DNA of 64,000 nucleotides. It comes from Urechis unicinctus. Lineage: Eukaryota; Annelida; Polychaeta; Xenopneusta; Urechidae. Below the pieces are notes generated by a model. That model worked only from the letters and a program-made list of their open reading frames with translations, was not told the DNA's origin and ran no database searches. Position numbers and translations under genes: made by a program. The DNA lies in the NCBI GenBank assembly GCA_034190875.2, contig CM067343.1, positions 63,684,476 to 63,748,475 of the forward strand, in the 5' to 3' direction. Of this stretch, positions 35,901-46,895 are shown in pieces. Positions within the stretch are counted from its first letter, which is position 1; each line of letters starts with the position of its first letter.

Positions 35901-37556
35901 TATGGTTGCTTGTAAACAATCTCCTGTGCCCAACAGCATGAATGGTTTTTACTTACACATTAATTTCATGTGGATTGTGATTGTAATTTGTGATCATTTT
36001 TTTCTGGTGTACAGGAACTGAATGTAAAATTTGTCACCACAACAACTGATAAGGAGAAATATGGAGTTCATTTGCGAGCAGAGCCTGACCACAAAGTTCT
36101 CGGTGCCCGACTGAAGGGAGAATTCAAGTCGGTGATGGCGGCCATTAAAGCACTGGGTGATCGCGAGCTGACAGAGTTCCAGAAGACGGGGGTGATTGTG
36201 GTAAAGGGCCATGAACTGAGAAGCGAGGACCTGCGACTCATCCACGCGTTCGAGACGAAGGAGGGTGTTGTGTCTCAATATGAGGCGCATTCTGACAGCG
36301 ACGTGAGTCGATAGGATGGAAAAACAGCACTTTGTTTGCATATTAAATTGACACTATGATAGGCAGATAAATTTGTTCATGCAATCAGATGTTTAGTAAA
36401 TCTGATAGGTATTATTGTATAGATACCATGTGTGGTATTTCACTCAATGATTGAGAGGTACTTCTCATCGTTAATGAACAGGTGGTGTTTGTTTAACAAC
36501 AGGTGCTGGTTCTACTAGACATCACACCTGACCAGAGTATGTTAGATGAGGGTCTGGCAAGAGAGGTCATCAATCGCATCCAAAAACTACGCAAAAAGGT
36601 AAAGCCACTCCGGTTCATTACGCCACCAACAACTGGATCTTAACGGGTTGGTTGTGCATGTACCTCCCTTACAAATGATTTTTTTATCTGTTGGATCAGT
36701 ACAAGTCATTAGTGGGTGGAATAGACTGTTAACTTGGTGATGCACTTTATTCCAGGCCAAGCTGGTACCGGCCGATGACATCACTGTATACTACACGGCC
36801 TCAGGTGACCTGTCTCGTGTCGTGCCGGAGTTCACAGAGTTCATCTGCTCCACGCTCAAACAGCCGCTGGTCTCTGGCAAACCACCTGCTGACGGACCTC
36901 CCATTATAACAGAGAGTGCCAAGGTTAGGCTCCCGTTATCTTACCATTACTGCTAATCCTAATGGGGTTGTTCTGGTCGGTTTTATTGGTGATTGGCACT
37001 GTACCTTAATTGCCTGGTTGTTGATTAATGGTGAAGATGTTATTTTTCAATTTACCTGTGCAGGTGAAATCTGATGCGCTTGTGATCACAATTATGAAAA
37101 GAACGAATGCTTCCACCCAGAAATCAGCGAGTGTAAGCTCAACAGCCCCCACACCATCTAATGGGCCAGGTCCTTTCTGCAAGTTTGTCAATGTTGAATT
37201 GTGTGGGACGAGTCCACGTGGAGGGGTGACAGGATGTTGTGGCACAGTTCTTCTGGAAAACCCTCAAGGAGACTTCCTGATCTCCCATGCCAGCCTCGTA
37301 CATCAGGTACATCGCACACAATCAACTGATGTGTTTAATGCTGAAAACCAAAACGCATGAACACTTTGTGTTTTGTTACTAATAATAATTTCTATATTTT
37401 TATTGTGCTTTATATTTTCCTCAGGTCCAAGTGATATTCGGATTGCAAAATGTTACTGTCCGATTATATCAAAACAAAGACCAGAAGCACGAGGTGCTGC
37501 CCTCTACTGAGATTGCCAAGCTTCACTCACACACACTCTATGCCTTCACACATTGA
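29988..37556 (+). CDS. IARS1: Isoleucine--tRNA ligase, cytoplasmic
   Basis: Twenty-six exons with fully consistent phases, 1179 residues: 29988-30106, 30225-30381, 30593-30712, 30836-30970, 31069-31153, 31252-31380, 31507-31594, 31676-31736, 31910-32005, 32188-32310, 32487-32578, 32679-32777, 33010-33213, 33386-33596, 33699-33769, 33889-34117, 34342-34462, 34697-34866, 35004-35119, 35620-35722, 35816-35899, 36015-36302, 36503-36598, 36756-36923, 37064-37306, 37425-37556. Class I motifs are intact: the HIGH-type [11 protein letters not shown] in exon 2 and KMSKR in [11 protein letters not shown] (exon 16). The editing (CP1) insertion is represented by [13 protein letters not shown] and [28 protein letters not shown] and [14 protein letters not shown] follow. 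It charges tRNA-Ile and works in the multi-synthetase complex in animals. The C-terminus carries one UNE-I-like repeat (CKFVNVEL to LYQNKDQK), whereas I recall two in human IARS1 (about 1262 residues). Poly(A) signal AATAAA at 37703. Confidence 0.97.
35166..35530. repeat. 41-bp minisatellite in IARS1 intron 19
   Basis: CTGTATCAGTCATATTTTCC recurs at 35192, 35233, 35274, 35315, 35356, 35397, 35438 and 35479, an exact 41-bp period, with a decayed partial copy at 35520. Units alternate ATAACTGCC, ATAAATGCC and ATGACTACC variants. Confidence 0.95.
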
Positions 37557-38891
37557 CATTTGCTACTGTAGGATATTTACGCCCGATAAAGTGTTGATGT
37601 GCTATGAATTAATCTGCACAACAGCATGGTTCAAATCTGATTAAAACATCAAGTGATTTGCTCTAACATAAATGCCCTCATATCTTATTTATTTAGTTTT
37701 AAAATAAATCTGACTTCGGTTCAGCAATGGCGAACTATTGTTCAGGTTGAACCAATAAACTTGTATGGTGGCCCCATATTTGAGTGCTTATCCTTTTGTG
37801 GTGTTTGAACTCACTAGATTCTTCTAAATAAATGATCTTTTCAGATCTAAACGTCATATTTGCGTTCCATACACTTGATGGCTATTTGGTTTGTTTTGAC
37901 TGAGTGACCGTGTGATGTGGTGAGGGCGATGAGAATGTGGCTTGGCTTATGGAATGAATAAATTCATTTGCTCTTGATGCCAATAAAATGTGGTTGGTGT
38001 GAGCTTATGAGTTGTTTTCCCAAAGAAATATAAGTAAACATAGTTTTTCTAATTACCTTGCATCAGATTGTCCAAAGTTCATAAATACGGCTTCATAATT
38101 GCTTGTTGCTAATTAGAAGAGTGTATCTTAAAAAATAGGTTTGAAATGCATCAAAGAGTGATGGTTTATCTCCTAATCAACGATGTCCTCCTTTTAAGTA
38201 GTTATGAATAACAGACTAAATGTTACAAGGACCAGGAGATAACAAGACATGTTGAGATCTCGATATTTTGAGGCACGTCCATAGATGATTGGCAGTATGG
38301 GTTCACATTCTGATTGTACACTTTACTGAATGATCAAATGATAAGGGAGTGATAGCATGAATTGTCATATCAATGGCACACACTTGCAAGGTTATTAAAT
38401 CTCCCCCATCAGATCGCTTGTAGGCATTATTCAACCTAGCCCTACAAGACGTCCGAGTAGAGGTATTATTTATATTACTGTTCAACCTGAGCTATATTCA
38501 ACCCCAACACGAGAAAAGTCAATATCTCATCGTCTCATAAGCAACAAGAAGCAGTAGTTTGGTGAGAACTTAAGCTCATCTGCTCAATTTGGTAGGAAGA
38601 TTTTAAGATGGCTTGTTATTTTGAAGAATCAATAAGCTGACATCCAGTCAAGTCCAGTAATCTTAATACAAGCTCCAACATAGCTAAGACAGGATATATA
38701 AAATGTATCTCTATATAGGGTACTTGTTGGTAACATGAGGGGCATGACCAACACATGAATAAGAACATTTATTCATGCAACATGCATTTCAAACACCCGA
38801 GTTCTGTTATCGCAACAATCGCACCATCCATCATGGCTAATGACATACAAATAAAAATATTTCTTTAAGAACCTACTAGGGCCAACAAAAT
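37557..38891. other. Convergent 3' UTRs of IARS1 and ALG10
   Basis: Several plus-strand AATAAA sites (37703, 37756, 37828, 37956) follow the IARS1 stop. A minus-strand AATAAA at 38768-38773 lies 119 bp beyond the ALG10 stop. A 25-bp stretch near 38438 (GCCCTACAAGACGTC) recurs at 41160. No coding exon. Confidence 0.55.
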
Positions 38892-41800
38892 TTACCACAT
38901 AAACCGTTGCACATCTTGTGTGTCTGGCCAGTAAAATTCTTTCTTGAGAAAAACATACAAAGTGGCTACATTGATGCAAGAATACAGAAAAAGTTCCAGT
39001 GATAGCTTGCAGTATGTAGCCAGGGGCATATTCAATCGGTAAATGAGATACGGTACAATGAAATAACGGAATTCAAGTAGAGGAGATGGAATTAAATTGA
39101 TTGATATACAAAATCCATAGGCACACTTCCACAAGATAGATTTATGCCCCAGAACATCCCACATACACCACAATGCACATATATAAGCTGGAATTAGCAT
39201 GTATTTGATAAGATAGTGACGCTGGAATACTCTTCCCCACAGATAAAAAGTGTAATGGCGATTATCACTCAGTAAGTATCTATGTGCGAATGTGAACTTC
39301 CATATTAGAAGCCCACTCACAATGCACAATACCACAACTAAGATTTTATTTTGGATAATGGAACAAATGCAGTTCTTAAATCTCGACAAAGAAATGAGGT
39401 GCATGAATGAGAATATGGCCATGAATGCTGTCAAGTAGAATATCTGCGGGAAATGAAGCACCATCTGGTGGTCATCTTTAGCTCCAACGACAACACCTCC
39501 ATTAATTACGACAAACAAAGCAAAACCTACTCCTACAAGACAATAACCCCAGGCTTTTTTAAATATGCACCATAAGAGATTCAATCGTGATTTCATATCA
39601 GCAATCCACAGCTGTTTACAAACAAGCTGCAAGAATTCACTTTTTGTAAGTACTTCTTCAGGAATATCTTTTTTTCCAGGCTGTATCCATTCTATCAATT
39701 CTTCTTCCACAATGACCGCTGCTGAGAATGCCACCCACACTATATTAGTCTGTCGGAAGAGAATTGCTACAACACCAAAACATGCTGCAGTGATATGCCT
39801 CTTATGGAGACTGAGCATGTAAACAAGAAGTGTAAAGAAGACGGAGCCACAGTCGGTGTAGAAGAGGAAGGTGAAGAAGTAGAGAACTGGGAAGGTGGTG
39901 AGACAGAAGGCTGTCAGAAGTCCTTGTCCATCCTCCACATTCTGAATGAAAACATGTGCCAGGTTATCAAAACATAACATAAATAGACAGTTTTATAAAT
40001 TCTAACAATAAAAAAACCAAGTTGATTTATAGTAACTCACATACCTTATCATAGAATGAATTATAGGAAATCAACCAGGGGTACATTCTCCCAAAATGGA
40101 ACTTGTGAATTACTGACTTTTGCAGAAAAGAAACAATTTGATGATAAGATAAATTAACCTTTGATTCTTGGCTGATTTTCTGTATAATTTTCCGCAGCAG
40201 GATGAAATTGCCAAGGGTAAAAGCAATGTTTACACAACGCAACCAAAATGTAGTGCATAATGTGGCCACTAGCTGGCCTCTCAGACCAGCAACCAACCGA
40301 ATCACAGTCGAACTGATCCAATAGAGACCTGGTAAGGTCGTTATCATGGGATCCCACTGCAGCAGATCAACAAGATGTAAGAAGAAGTGAATATTTAGAA
40401 GCTGCTGACCAAAAGAAGAATCATTGCTATAAATTGCTATGATACACATAGTGACACCAGCACTAGTATACAACAATTGTACAGAATTTGTTTCTACCAG
40501 GCTTCATCAAATCTACAAACCCCTTCTTAAATAATACTCGTAATTAAATTCCAACGACCACTGTGAGTATGATCACCCCCCGGAAGGGGGGCACTTAAGT
40601 TTAGAGATAGTATACATGTGCTGCGTGAGGGGGTATGTTTTTTCGGCCTCTCGACTTGTAAGACAGGTTTTGTTGGGCCTAGTACTTCTACGACCGGGTA
40701 TGTTTTTCAGCTGCAATCTGTACAATGCATTTTGGGGGGCTTCGTTTTATACGACGGGGTATGTTTTTCTTCCGACCTATACAGTGGTTTGAACATATAT
40801 TTTGTTTCAGCATGTCGAAATTTGCTCCCGGGATTTCCCAACGATCGTTGACAATGCAAATGCAATGAATGGTCCCTCTGTGACGCACCGAGAATCACAC
40901 GCTAGACAGTCCAAGCGCTTGAAGTTGTTACTGCATGTAATCATAAATCAGCTGATCAGATTTTGAGATTTTTCTGACAATTTTATTCAGCCCATGACGG
41001 AAGAAGGGTTATACTTATACATTTTCATAATACCTTGTACAACTGGATACGCTTTTTTGTCATTTTCACCTTGTACGACGGGTTATACATTTGCATAATA
41101 CCTTGTACGACGGGGTACACTTTTTCGCCATTTTCACCTTGTACGACAGGTAATACATTAGCCCTACAAGACGTCTGAGTAGACGTCTTACTTTCTCAGA
41201 AAACGACGCAATGAAAAAGAATTGAGATCGATTCAGACAACTACCAAACACCAAACATACCCAAGCGATGAGTTATAGAATGCAATGATGTTTTACGGAC
41301 AATTTTATCCCTTTTCGGCGGGGGATGTCATTCATGGTAATTATTTATAGTTCGATTAATTTGGGAAGCGGTAAAATGTCCGAAACACAGCAACATGTTT
41401 GTTTTCAAGTTCAAGACCACGTACATCGCGCATGCTCAGAATGACGACTAATGCTAAACCCGGGGGGGGGGGGGACTTAAGTGTATAGAGGCAGTATACA
41501 TGTGCCGCGCGACCGGGTATGTTTTTTCGTCCTCTCGTCTTGTACGACGGTTTATACATTCGCATAATACCTTGTACGACGGGGTATACTTTTTGCCATT
41601 CTCAACTTGTACAACAGGTACGGGTTTTCGAGGTCCCGCGGCACACCCCTATCCGAGTTAGGGCCAAGTGCCCCCCACCGGGATGCTAAGGCAATGCAAA
41701 TGAGGCGGCGGTAAATCACGCGACACAATATTTTTTCAAAATGGCGATCATGGTATCTTGACTTTTCGGAACTGATGTATCGATGGCATTTCTTGAAGAA

Positions 41801-42338
41801 TAGCGTCGAGTTGGTATAAGTATTTTGGACCGTGAAGATTGTTTGTTGTACAGGCTCTTGATTTATGTTATTTTTTAGATGCGTAATGGAGCACCCAAAA
41901 CCGTGAAGACCAAAACGTATGCTTTAATGAAGCGCGAAAACCGTCGTATCGTAACGGTATAAATTCATGTTACCGTTACGACCGGAGCTAGTAATACATT
42001 CGCATAATACCTTGTACGACGGGGTATGTTTTTAGCCATTTTCACCTTGTACGACGGGTACGGGTTTTCGAAGTCACTGCGGCACAACCCTATACAGGAA
42101 AAGGCCAAGTGTCCCCCCACCCCAAACTCCCCTGGAACCCCCCCCCCCCCCCCCCCCCCGCACCTACCTCGTCAAACTTTCCTTTGCAGTATCTCTTAGC
42201 CTGAGGAACATGAAATATTTCATCCATATAAGGCTGCGGTTGTACATTGCTTATTTGTAGCAATATGCAACCAGACAGTCCCATCAAAAGGACCAACAAC
42301 TCGATAAAGGCGTGAATTGCAACGTTCGAGGAACCCAT
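38892..42338 (-). CDS. ALG10: Dol-P-Glc:Glc2Man9GlcNAc2-PP-Dol alpha-1,2-glucosyltransferase (ALG10)
   Basis: Three exons on the minus strand, 42168-42338, 40159-40356 and 38892-39941, phase 0 throughout, giving 472 residues (human about 473). The family signature PYMDEIFHVPQAKRYC ends exon 1 and WDPMITTLPGLY opens exon 2. Exon 3 carries LFRQTNIVWVAF, the luminal GGVVVGAKDDHQMVLHFPQ, KFTFAHRYLLSDNRHYTFYL, LEFRYFIVPYLIYRLN and the invariant end DTQDVQRFMW. ALG10 adds the third, terminal glucose to the dolichol-linked oligosaccharide in the ER lumen, using dolichyl-phosphate-glucose, and so completes the N-glycan precursor. It is a polytopic membrane protein, and the hydrophobic stretches fit. 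The start ATG faces TPRKB across 236 bp. Intron 1 is loaded with family-C repeat elements and a 22-nt G run near the exon-1 donor. Confidence 0.97.
40575..41160. mobile_element. Element family C copy 2, in ALG10 intron 1
   Basis: Left end GGGGGGCACTTAAGTTTAGA from about 40585, then GTATGTTTTTTCGGCCTCTC and a block with CGATCGTTGACAATGCAAAT nearly identical to 26190-26210. The interior again holds CTTGTACGACGGGGTA-type units (41035-41150). The right end is not recognisable, so this copy is truncated or interrupted. Confidence 0.7.
41460..41692. mobile_element. Element family C copy 3, short and with both ends
   Basis: About 230 bp. Left end G-run then ACTTAAGTGTATAGAGGCAG and TATACATGTGCCGCGCGAC; right end GGCACACCCCTATCCGAGTT then GGCCAAGTGCCCCCCACCGG. 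The outer termini are complementary (GGGGGCACTT-type), so this is the cleanest view of the family's terminal inverted repeats. Only three to four interior units. Confidence 0.72.
41985..42125. mobile_element. Element family C, right-end fragment
   Basis: Interior units with CCTTGTACGACGGGGTATG and GGTACGGGTTTTCGAAGTC, then a diverged right end (GGCACAACCCTATACAGG, GGCCAAGTGTCCCCCCACC). It abuts the C/G run next to ALG10 exon 1. Confidence 0.6.
42138..42159 (-). repeat. 22-nt G tract next to the ALG10 exon-1 splice donor
   Basis: An uninterrupted C run on the plus strand. On the ALG10 strand it reads GTAGGTGCG and then the G run, so it begins eight bases into intron 1. Runs of this kind can act as intronic splicing enhancers or fold into G-quadruplexes; effect here is unknown. 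Confidence 0.95.
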
Positions 42339-42574
42339 GTCAAACCGAAACTGAAAGATTGATAATTGTCTGATTTCGGATTCATCATGTTCTCATCACC
42401 CCACTTTATTTACATTAAGTGTCTACAAACATATAATTTTTATAATACTTATATATTTCAACATAGTTTATTCTTAATTATATATTGTACTTTACGATAT
42501 ATATAATTACGAAACCATATGTTTTTACGCATGCCTTTAGTTTTCTCGTGAGGTCTAATGATAAACAAATCGGC
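42339..42574. promoter_or_regulatory. Putative bidirectional promoter, ALG10 / TPRKB
   Basis: Only 236 bp separates the two divergent start codons, so both core promoters and 5' UTRs must fit here. The stretch is AT-rich with no CpG island and no clear TATA box at a fixed distance. Shared control is inferred from spacing alone. Confidence 0.55.
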
Positions 42575-44468
42575 ATGGAGCTCTCGCTAAACGATTCATA
42601 CTCTGCAACTTTAATGTTGTATGACAAAGTTGCTAATGCTAAAGCTTTGAAACAACTTGTGATGAATAAAACAATCGATATAGCCCTTGTTAAACCTACA
42701 GTGGTCAGTGTTGTACGAGAAATATGTTTTTTTTACGTTGCATGGAATTACCGTAAATATAACCTAGCCGCGCACGACGGTAATACTAATAGAAAATATA
42801 TGCATACCAATAAGACGTCGTGCACGGCTAGAATTAGCCCTGCCCGGTAGACCTACAGGCTACAGTAGGCCTTTAGTCAGGTTGTAGATAGGTCTGTTTA
42901 CCGGGCTACCCTGCCCGGACGTATCATTCATTGCTTTATATCTACATTAGTACATAGAGGTAGACGTATTGTCCGGCTAGGTATGTGAGTGTTTCGGGGT
43001 TCAGTTATCAGGTATGGGAACTTACTGTCAGCCCTGCGTGGATGTTTTATTGCATTGTCATTTCCTACAACATAGCCTGTAGTATAGGTTGTAATGTTAA
43101 ATGAAGCATCGGTGGTAAACAAATTAAGTATAAGATATAATCGCATTCAACCCTAGAAATACGCTCGTTTATGATTATAATTTAAAGACAAGGTGTATTC
43201 AGTGCTGAGGTTAAATTAAGCCTTGTTTCTTAATCTAGCAATTTAGGAAATGCAAATGATTGCACGTCACAGATGACGTTGACTAAACAATCTGTGGGCA
43301 ATTGGCAACTCTAAGCATTTTAGTTTGTTTATGCCCCAGCTTAAGTGCTAGACCATCACAGTTGGTGGTGCCTAACTCATTTTCAATGGCAAAACACCTG
43401 TCAGATTCAAATCAAAGCAATTCTTTTAAAACCATATGTCCATTTCATACTGCGTTCTGGTTCAAAGATGATTAGAGTCCATACTTCAGCCATTCAATCA
43501 CTAGCGATACATGGTGGTCAATAAATCTTATTTCCTCATCACATTAAGTGACGTTTTGAATGAGGTTATCTGGGTGAATGAAAAAAAACCCTCAGATTTC
43601 CTCTCTCTCTAATTCCTGTAACAGTTACTAATGTGATGATGTTTTGTCATTGTAACTGTTGTGTTACTTTTGTTTGCAGATCTTGGACCATTTCCATATA
43701 TTAGCGGCTTCTTACAAAGCACTGCATCTCCATCTTCATGATGAAAAGAAATGTCGAACTTTACATTCAGAAATCCTGTACTGCCTTAGCCCCAGTAAAA
43801 ATGTGGGTGAATTGTGATTCGGTTATGCAAATATTGGTGATGCTTTGCATGGCCATTAATTAAATGATCTAAGCTTGCTATTTTTACTCAGATTGCAAAA
43901 ATTACAACAATATTACTGACAAGATGAAATATTATTTTCATGGATTTAATTCACTGCACTGTTTCTGGCAACTGGGATCCTACCATGAGTGTGTGTTTTG
44001 TAGATTTCAGATTCATTCCGTAAATTTGGCGTAGGTGACAAAGACACAGCCTTGCTCCTGCTTGAAGTGCATGCTAAAGGCGAGAGCAAAATGGGGGAAA
44101 TTCAGTCTCATGTTCAAGGAGAAATCACAGATATCAGCAGGCTTTCAGAATATAGCAATAAGGAGGAAATTGCAAATGTCAGTTTAATCAAAAATACATA
44201 TCATAATTGAAGGAGTTCAGTGTAACTATAAAATTTCATTCCATTGGCAGTTTTTTTTAATCAATGTCCTATTTAATATTTTGTAACAATTGTTTTGTTT
44301 TCTGAATATGGTAACTTTGAAGAGTTACAGAGGAATGATTTCTTCATATTGGTTTGCATCATTGTGTATTTTTAGATGTACAAGATTGGAGAAGAAGAGA
44401 TGAGGGTGGGGACATTGCTGGAAGCAGTTGTTGCCAGGATCGCTTGCAAGGATTTTGTCTCATTCTGA
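42575..44468 (+). CDS. TPRKB: EKC/KEOPS complex subunit TPRKB (Cgi121)
   Basis: Four exons, all phase 0: 42575-42703, 43680-43802, 44004-44177, 44376-44468, giving 172 residues (human about 175). Matches to the family include TIDIALVKPTV at the exon 1 end, LAASYKALHL and TLHSEILYCLSPSKN in exon 2, ISDSFRKFGVGDKDTALLLL in exon 3, and YKIGEEEMRVGTLLEAVVAR near the C-terminus. Cgi121 binds the Bud32/TPRKB-partner kinase TP53RK in KEOPS, which makes the N6-threonylcarbamoyl modification at A37 of ANN-decoding tRNAs and helps recruit the tRNA. It is divergent from ALG10. ATTAAA at 44526 is a plausible poly(A) signal. IARS1 upstream charges tRNA-Ile, itself a t6A substrate, but they are separated by ALG10 and I infer no functional linkage. 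Confidence 0.94.
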
Positions 44469-45591
44469 TATTGTCTGCTGTTTTGGGTGAAATGTAACCA
44501 TTTTGGTTTGTGTTCATATGTTATAATTAAAGAAAGTAAGACAGTTGTGGACTGATGCTCGTATTACGTTATGATGACAGTGGACACTGACCTTTGACTT
44601 GGTTTGACAGCACCCTTCCAATATCCACCTTATAAAAATAAGGTTAGTCCGTGTTATTTTTAAAAGTGCAGTCTGATGTATGTGACATACTTAGTAGATT
44701 CTTCTATAATTCGTCGTCCATAGCTGTCGAATCTCTACAAACCCGTTGATATTTTCATGTACATTATGATGTTGAATGAACCGCAGTACACGTTGCATTA
44801 CTCTGATGACGTCACTAAATCAGCATTGGCTGCGACTGTGTATAGACACCTTGACTGGGTCAAACAGTGACAATGGGACGATGAATTAACCCGGGTGTAA
44901 GTTACTGACATCAAGATTAGCCAAGTGTTTCCGTTACTGTTAAAAAAACCCTAAACATCACTCTTTCAAAGTATTCAAAATTCGGAAGTGGCTCGGATGG
45001 ACTGCGTCCGAGGTCTAATAGTATGTCTTACAACGATAATTTTTTTTTTTCATCTCCAGTCCAGGTTTTTCGGGCTTTTCTCCGGAACGGCTAAACATAT
45101 CAACATGAAATTTTGGGGAATGATAGATCAAGATGGAACACAACTGCCGATCCAGTTTGACGCGCATGCGCAGTGTTGGAGGCTTATGGGATCGATTTTT
45201 CGTCGATTTTTTCCCCCATTTTCTGTAACTATCTCCTCCATAACTACTGCAGTTACGAACATATGAATTATATGGTTGTAACAAGCAATTATCGTAGCAT
45301 GGAATAGGCGAAAAAAATACTTGTTTTCACCTTTTGTACTTTGTATAATGACATGTATTTTAGAGTACCTATCGCGATTGTTGCTACGAGTTCTCTCCTC
45401 GCTGATATCTCTGAAACGACTGTATTTACGCACATGAAATTTTGTCAGTATTTAGAACTTGGCCTCGTGATAATGATTGTAACAGTATTTTTAGCATTCA
45501 CAGTAACAAAAAACAGTAAAAAGGACGATTAGTTTCAAGGTTTTCTACTGCAGCAGCTTAGCGGCAGGCTAACAGCAGGTGCTGTTTAAGT

Positions 45592-45800
45592 AGGCCAAAC
45601 CTTACGTAATCGACCAGAGGCCTTGGCTGGGTTTGCATTGACTTGGGTAGGGGGTCATGTCAAAACAGGCTAAACCTTACGTAATCGACCAGTGGCATCA
45701 CTTTCGTCGGCTCAATATTGACTTGGCAAAGGGGTCATGTCAAAACATCTAAGCGGCAGCTTATAATAGTGCGCGTTACCAGCTCTTCTCGGTCCGTGTA
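45592..45800 (+). repeat. Dispersed repeat D, two tandem copies
   Basis: Copies start at 45592 and 45667 (75-bp offset), sharing AAACCTTACGTAATCGACCA and GGGGTCATGTCAAAACA. The second extends through ATCTAAGCGGCAGCTTATAA to AGTGCGCGTTACCAGCTC. Confidence 0.8.
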
Positions 45801-45892
45801 TATACTGTCTTTTTGTCTCAGCGACAGTGTGCACTGGATGTCCCAATGCAATCAAAGCGGGTATATATACACAAACGCACATGCACGCACAC

Positions 45893-46373
45893 TTATATAT
45901 ATATATGTATACACACAGGCGCTCGGTTTTCGATGCCAAGCTTCCGAGCGCCGAGCCGCTATCTATAAATAACATATATATGTGTATATTTATAAGTGTG
46001 TGTGTTTATATACGTATATATATATATAATTATATATATATATCTGTATATATATATACATACATATACATATATATATAGAAACATACATATATATATA
46101 TACTGATATATATATATATACATTTATATAAGTATACATATATACATAAATATACAAATAAATATATATAATATATATATATATATACATGTATATATAT
46201 AGATATATATATATATATATAGAGAGATATATAGAGATATATATATCAATATATACATATATACATATATATAAATATAAAAATAAATATCTCTATATCT
46301 CTCTCCCTGTATCTATATCTCTCTATCTATCTCTCTCTCTCTATATATATCTATATATATATATATATATATT
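45893..46373. repeat. AT-rich compound microsatellite block
   Basis: About 480 bp of ATATAC, ATAT and CTCTAT units. It generates long Tyr/Ile ORFs in several frames, which are artefacts. Confidence 0.95.
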
Positions 46374-46699
46374 TGTTAAGAGCTAATATTGTTTGTGTTA
46401 TATTACTGGTACCGTATTGCTGGTCGTCCAGACTAGCCGTTGGAAGACATGCCGTTGGCGCTTGTGCCAACTAAAAGAAGTCCAAACCTTAATCGATCAG
46501 TAACGTGGGTGTGTGTGTTTGTGTGCATCGAAACATATTCGTATTTAGCAACTAAGCTATGTACGACTACAATTGATTAAATTACTCTAAACTGGTCACT
46601 GCTACGGAGCACGTCGTCCTCAAAGGATCTTTTACATCCCTTTTCAAAGATGTGACCACCATTTGTACGTGATCATCCGAGTCACGAGTCAGGTTGTTA

Positions 46700-46770
46700 C
46701 ACCTTGGAGTCGAACCCACAGCCTGTGGATCAAAAGGCAAAGCAGTAAACCACCAAGCCACTGAGATCGG
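46700..46770 (-). mobile_element. tRNA-derived SINE head (Pol III A and B boxes)
   Basis: On the minus strand TGGCTTGGTGG (46750-46760) fits a Pol III A box and GGGTTCGACTCC (46706-46717) fits a B box about 33 bp later. The cloverleaf is poor (acceptor stem not closed), so it is a SINE or tRNA pseudogene, not a functional tRNA. Confidence 0.65.
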
Positions 46771-46775
46771 CTTAG

Positions 46776-46895
46776 TGCCATTCCCTCGGCTTTGTATTGA
46801 CTTGGTTAAGGGGTCATATCAAAACATCTAAGGGGCTGCAGCTTGTGACATCTATCGAAAAATAGTGCGCTTTACCAACTCCCCTCGCTGACATC
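46776..46895 (+). repeat. Dispersed repeat D, third copy
   Basis: Shares TTGACTTGG, GGGGTCATATCAAAACATCT and AATAGTGCGCTTTACCAACT with 45667-45800. It directly abuts the SINE head. Confidence 0.75.

Noticed and set aside
42887-43146. Extra exon in TPRKB intron 1
   Set aside because: The joined exon sequence already covers the whole Cgi121 family length with matching ends; no splice-flanked open stretch is needed.
45893-46386. Tyr/Ile-rich ORFs on both strands (also at 56821-57021 and 58207-58767)
   Set aside because: They are translations of (AT)n microsatellite DNA in open frames, not genes.
46700-46770. Functional tRNA gene on the minus strand
   Set aside because: A and B boxes are good but the acceptor and anticodon stems do not close into a cloverleaf, so a SINE head is more likely.
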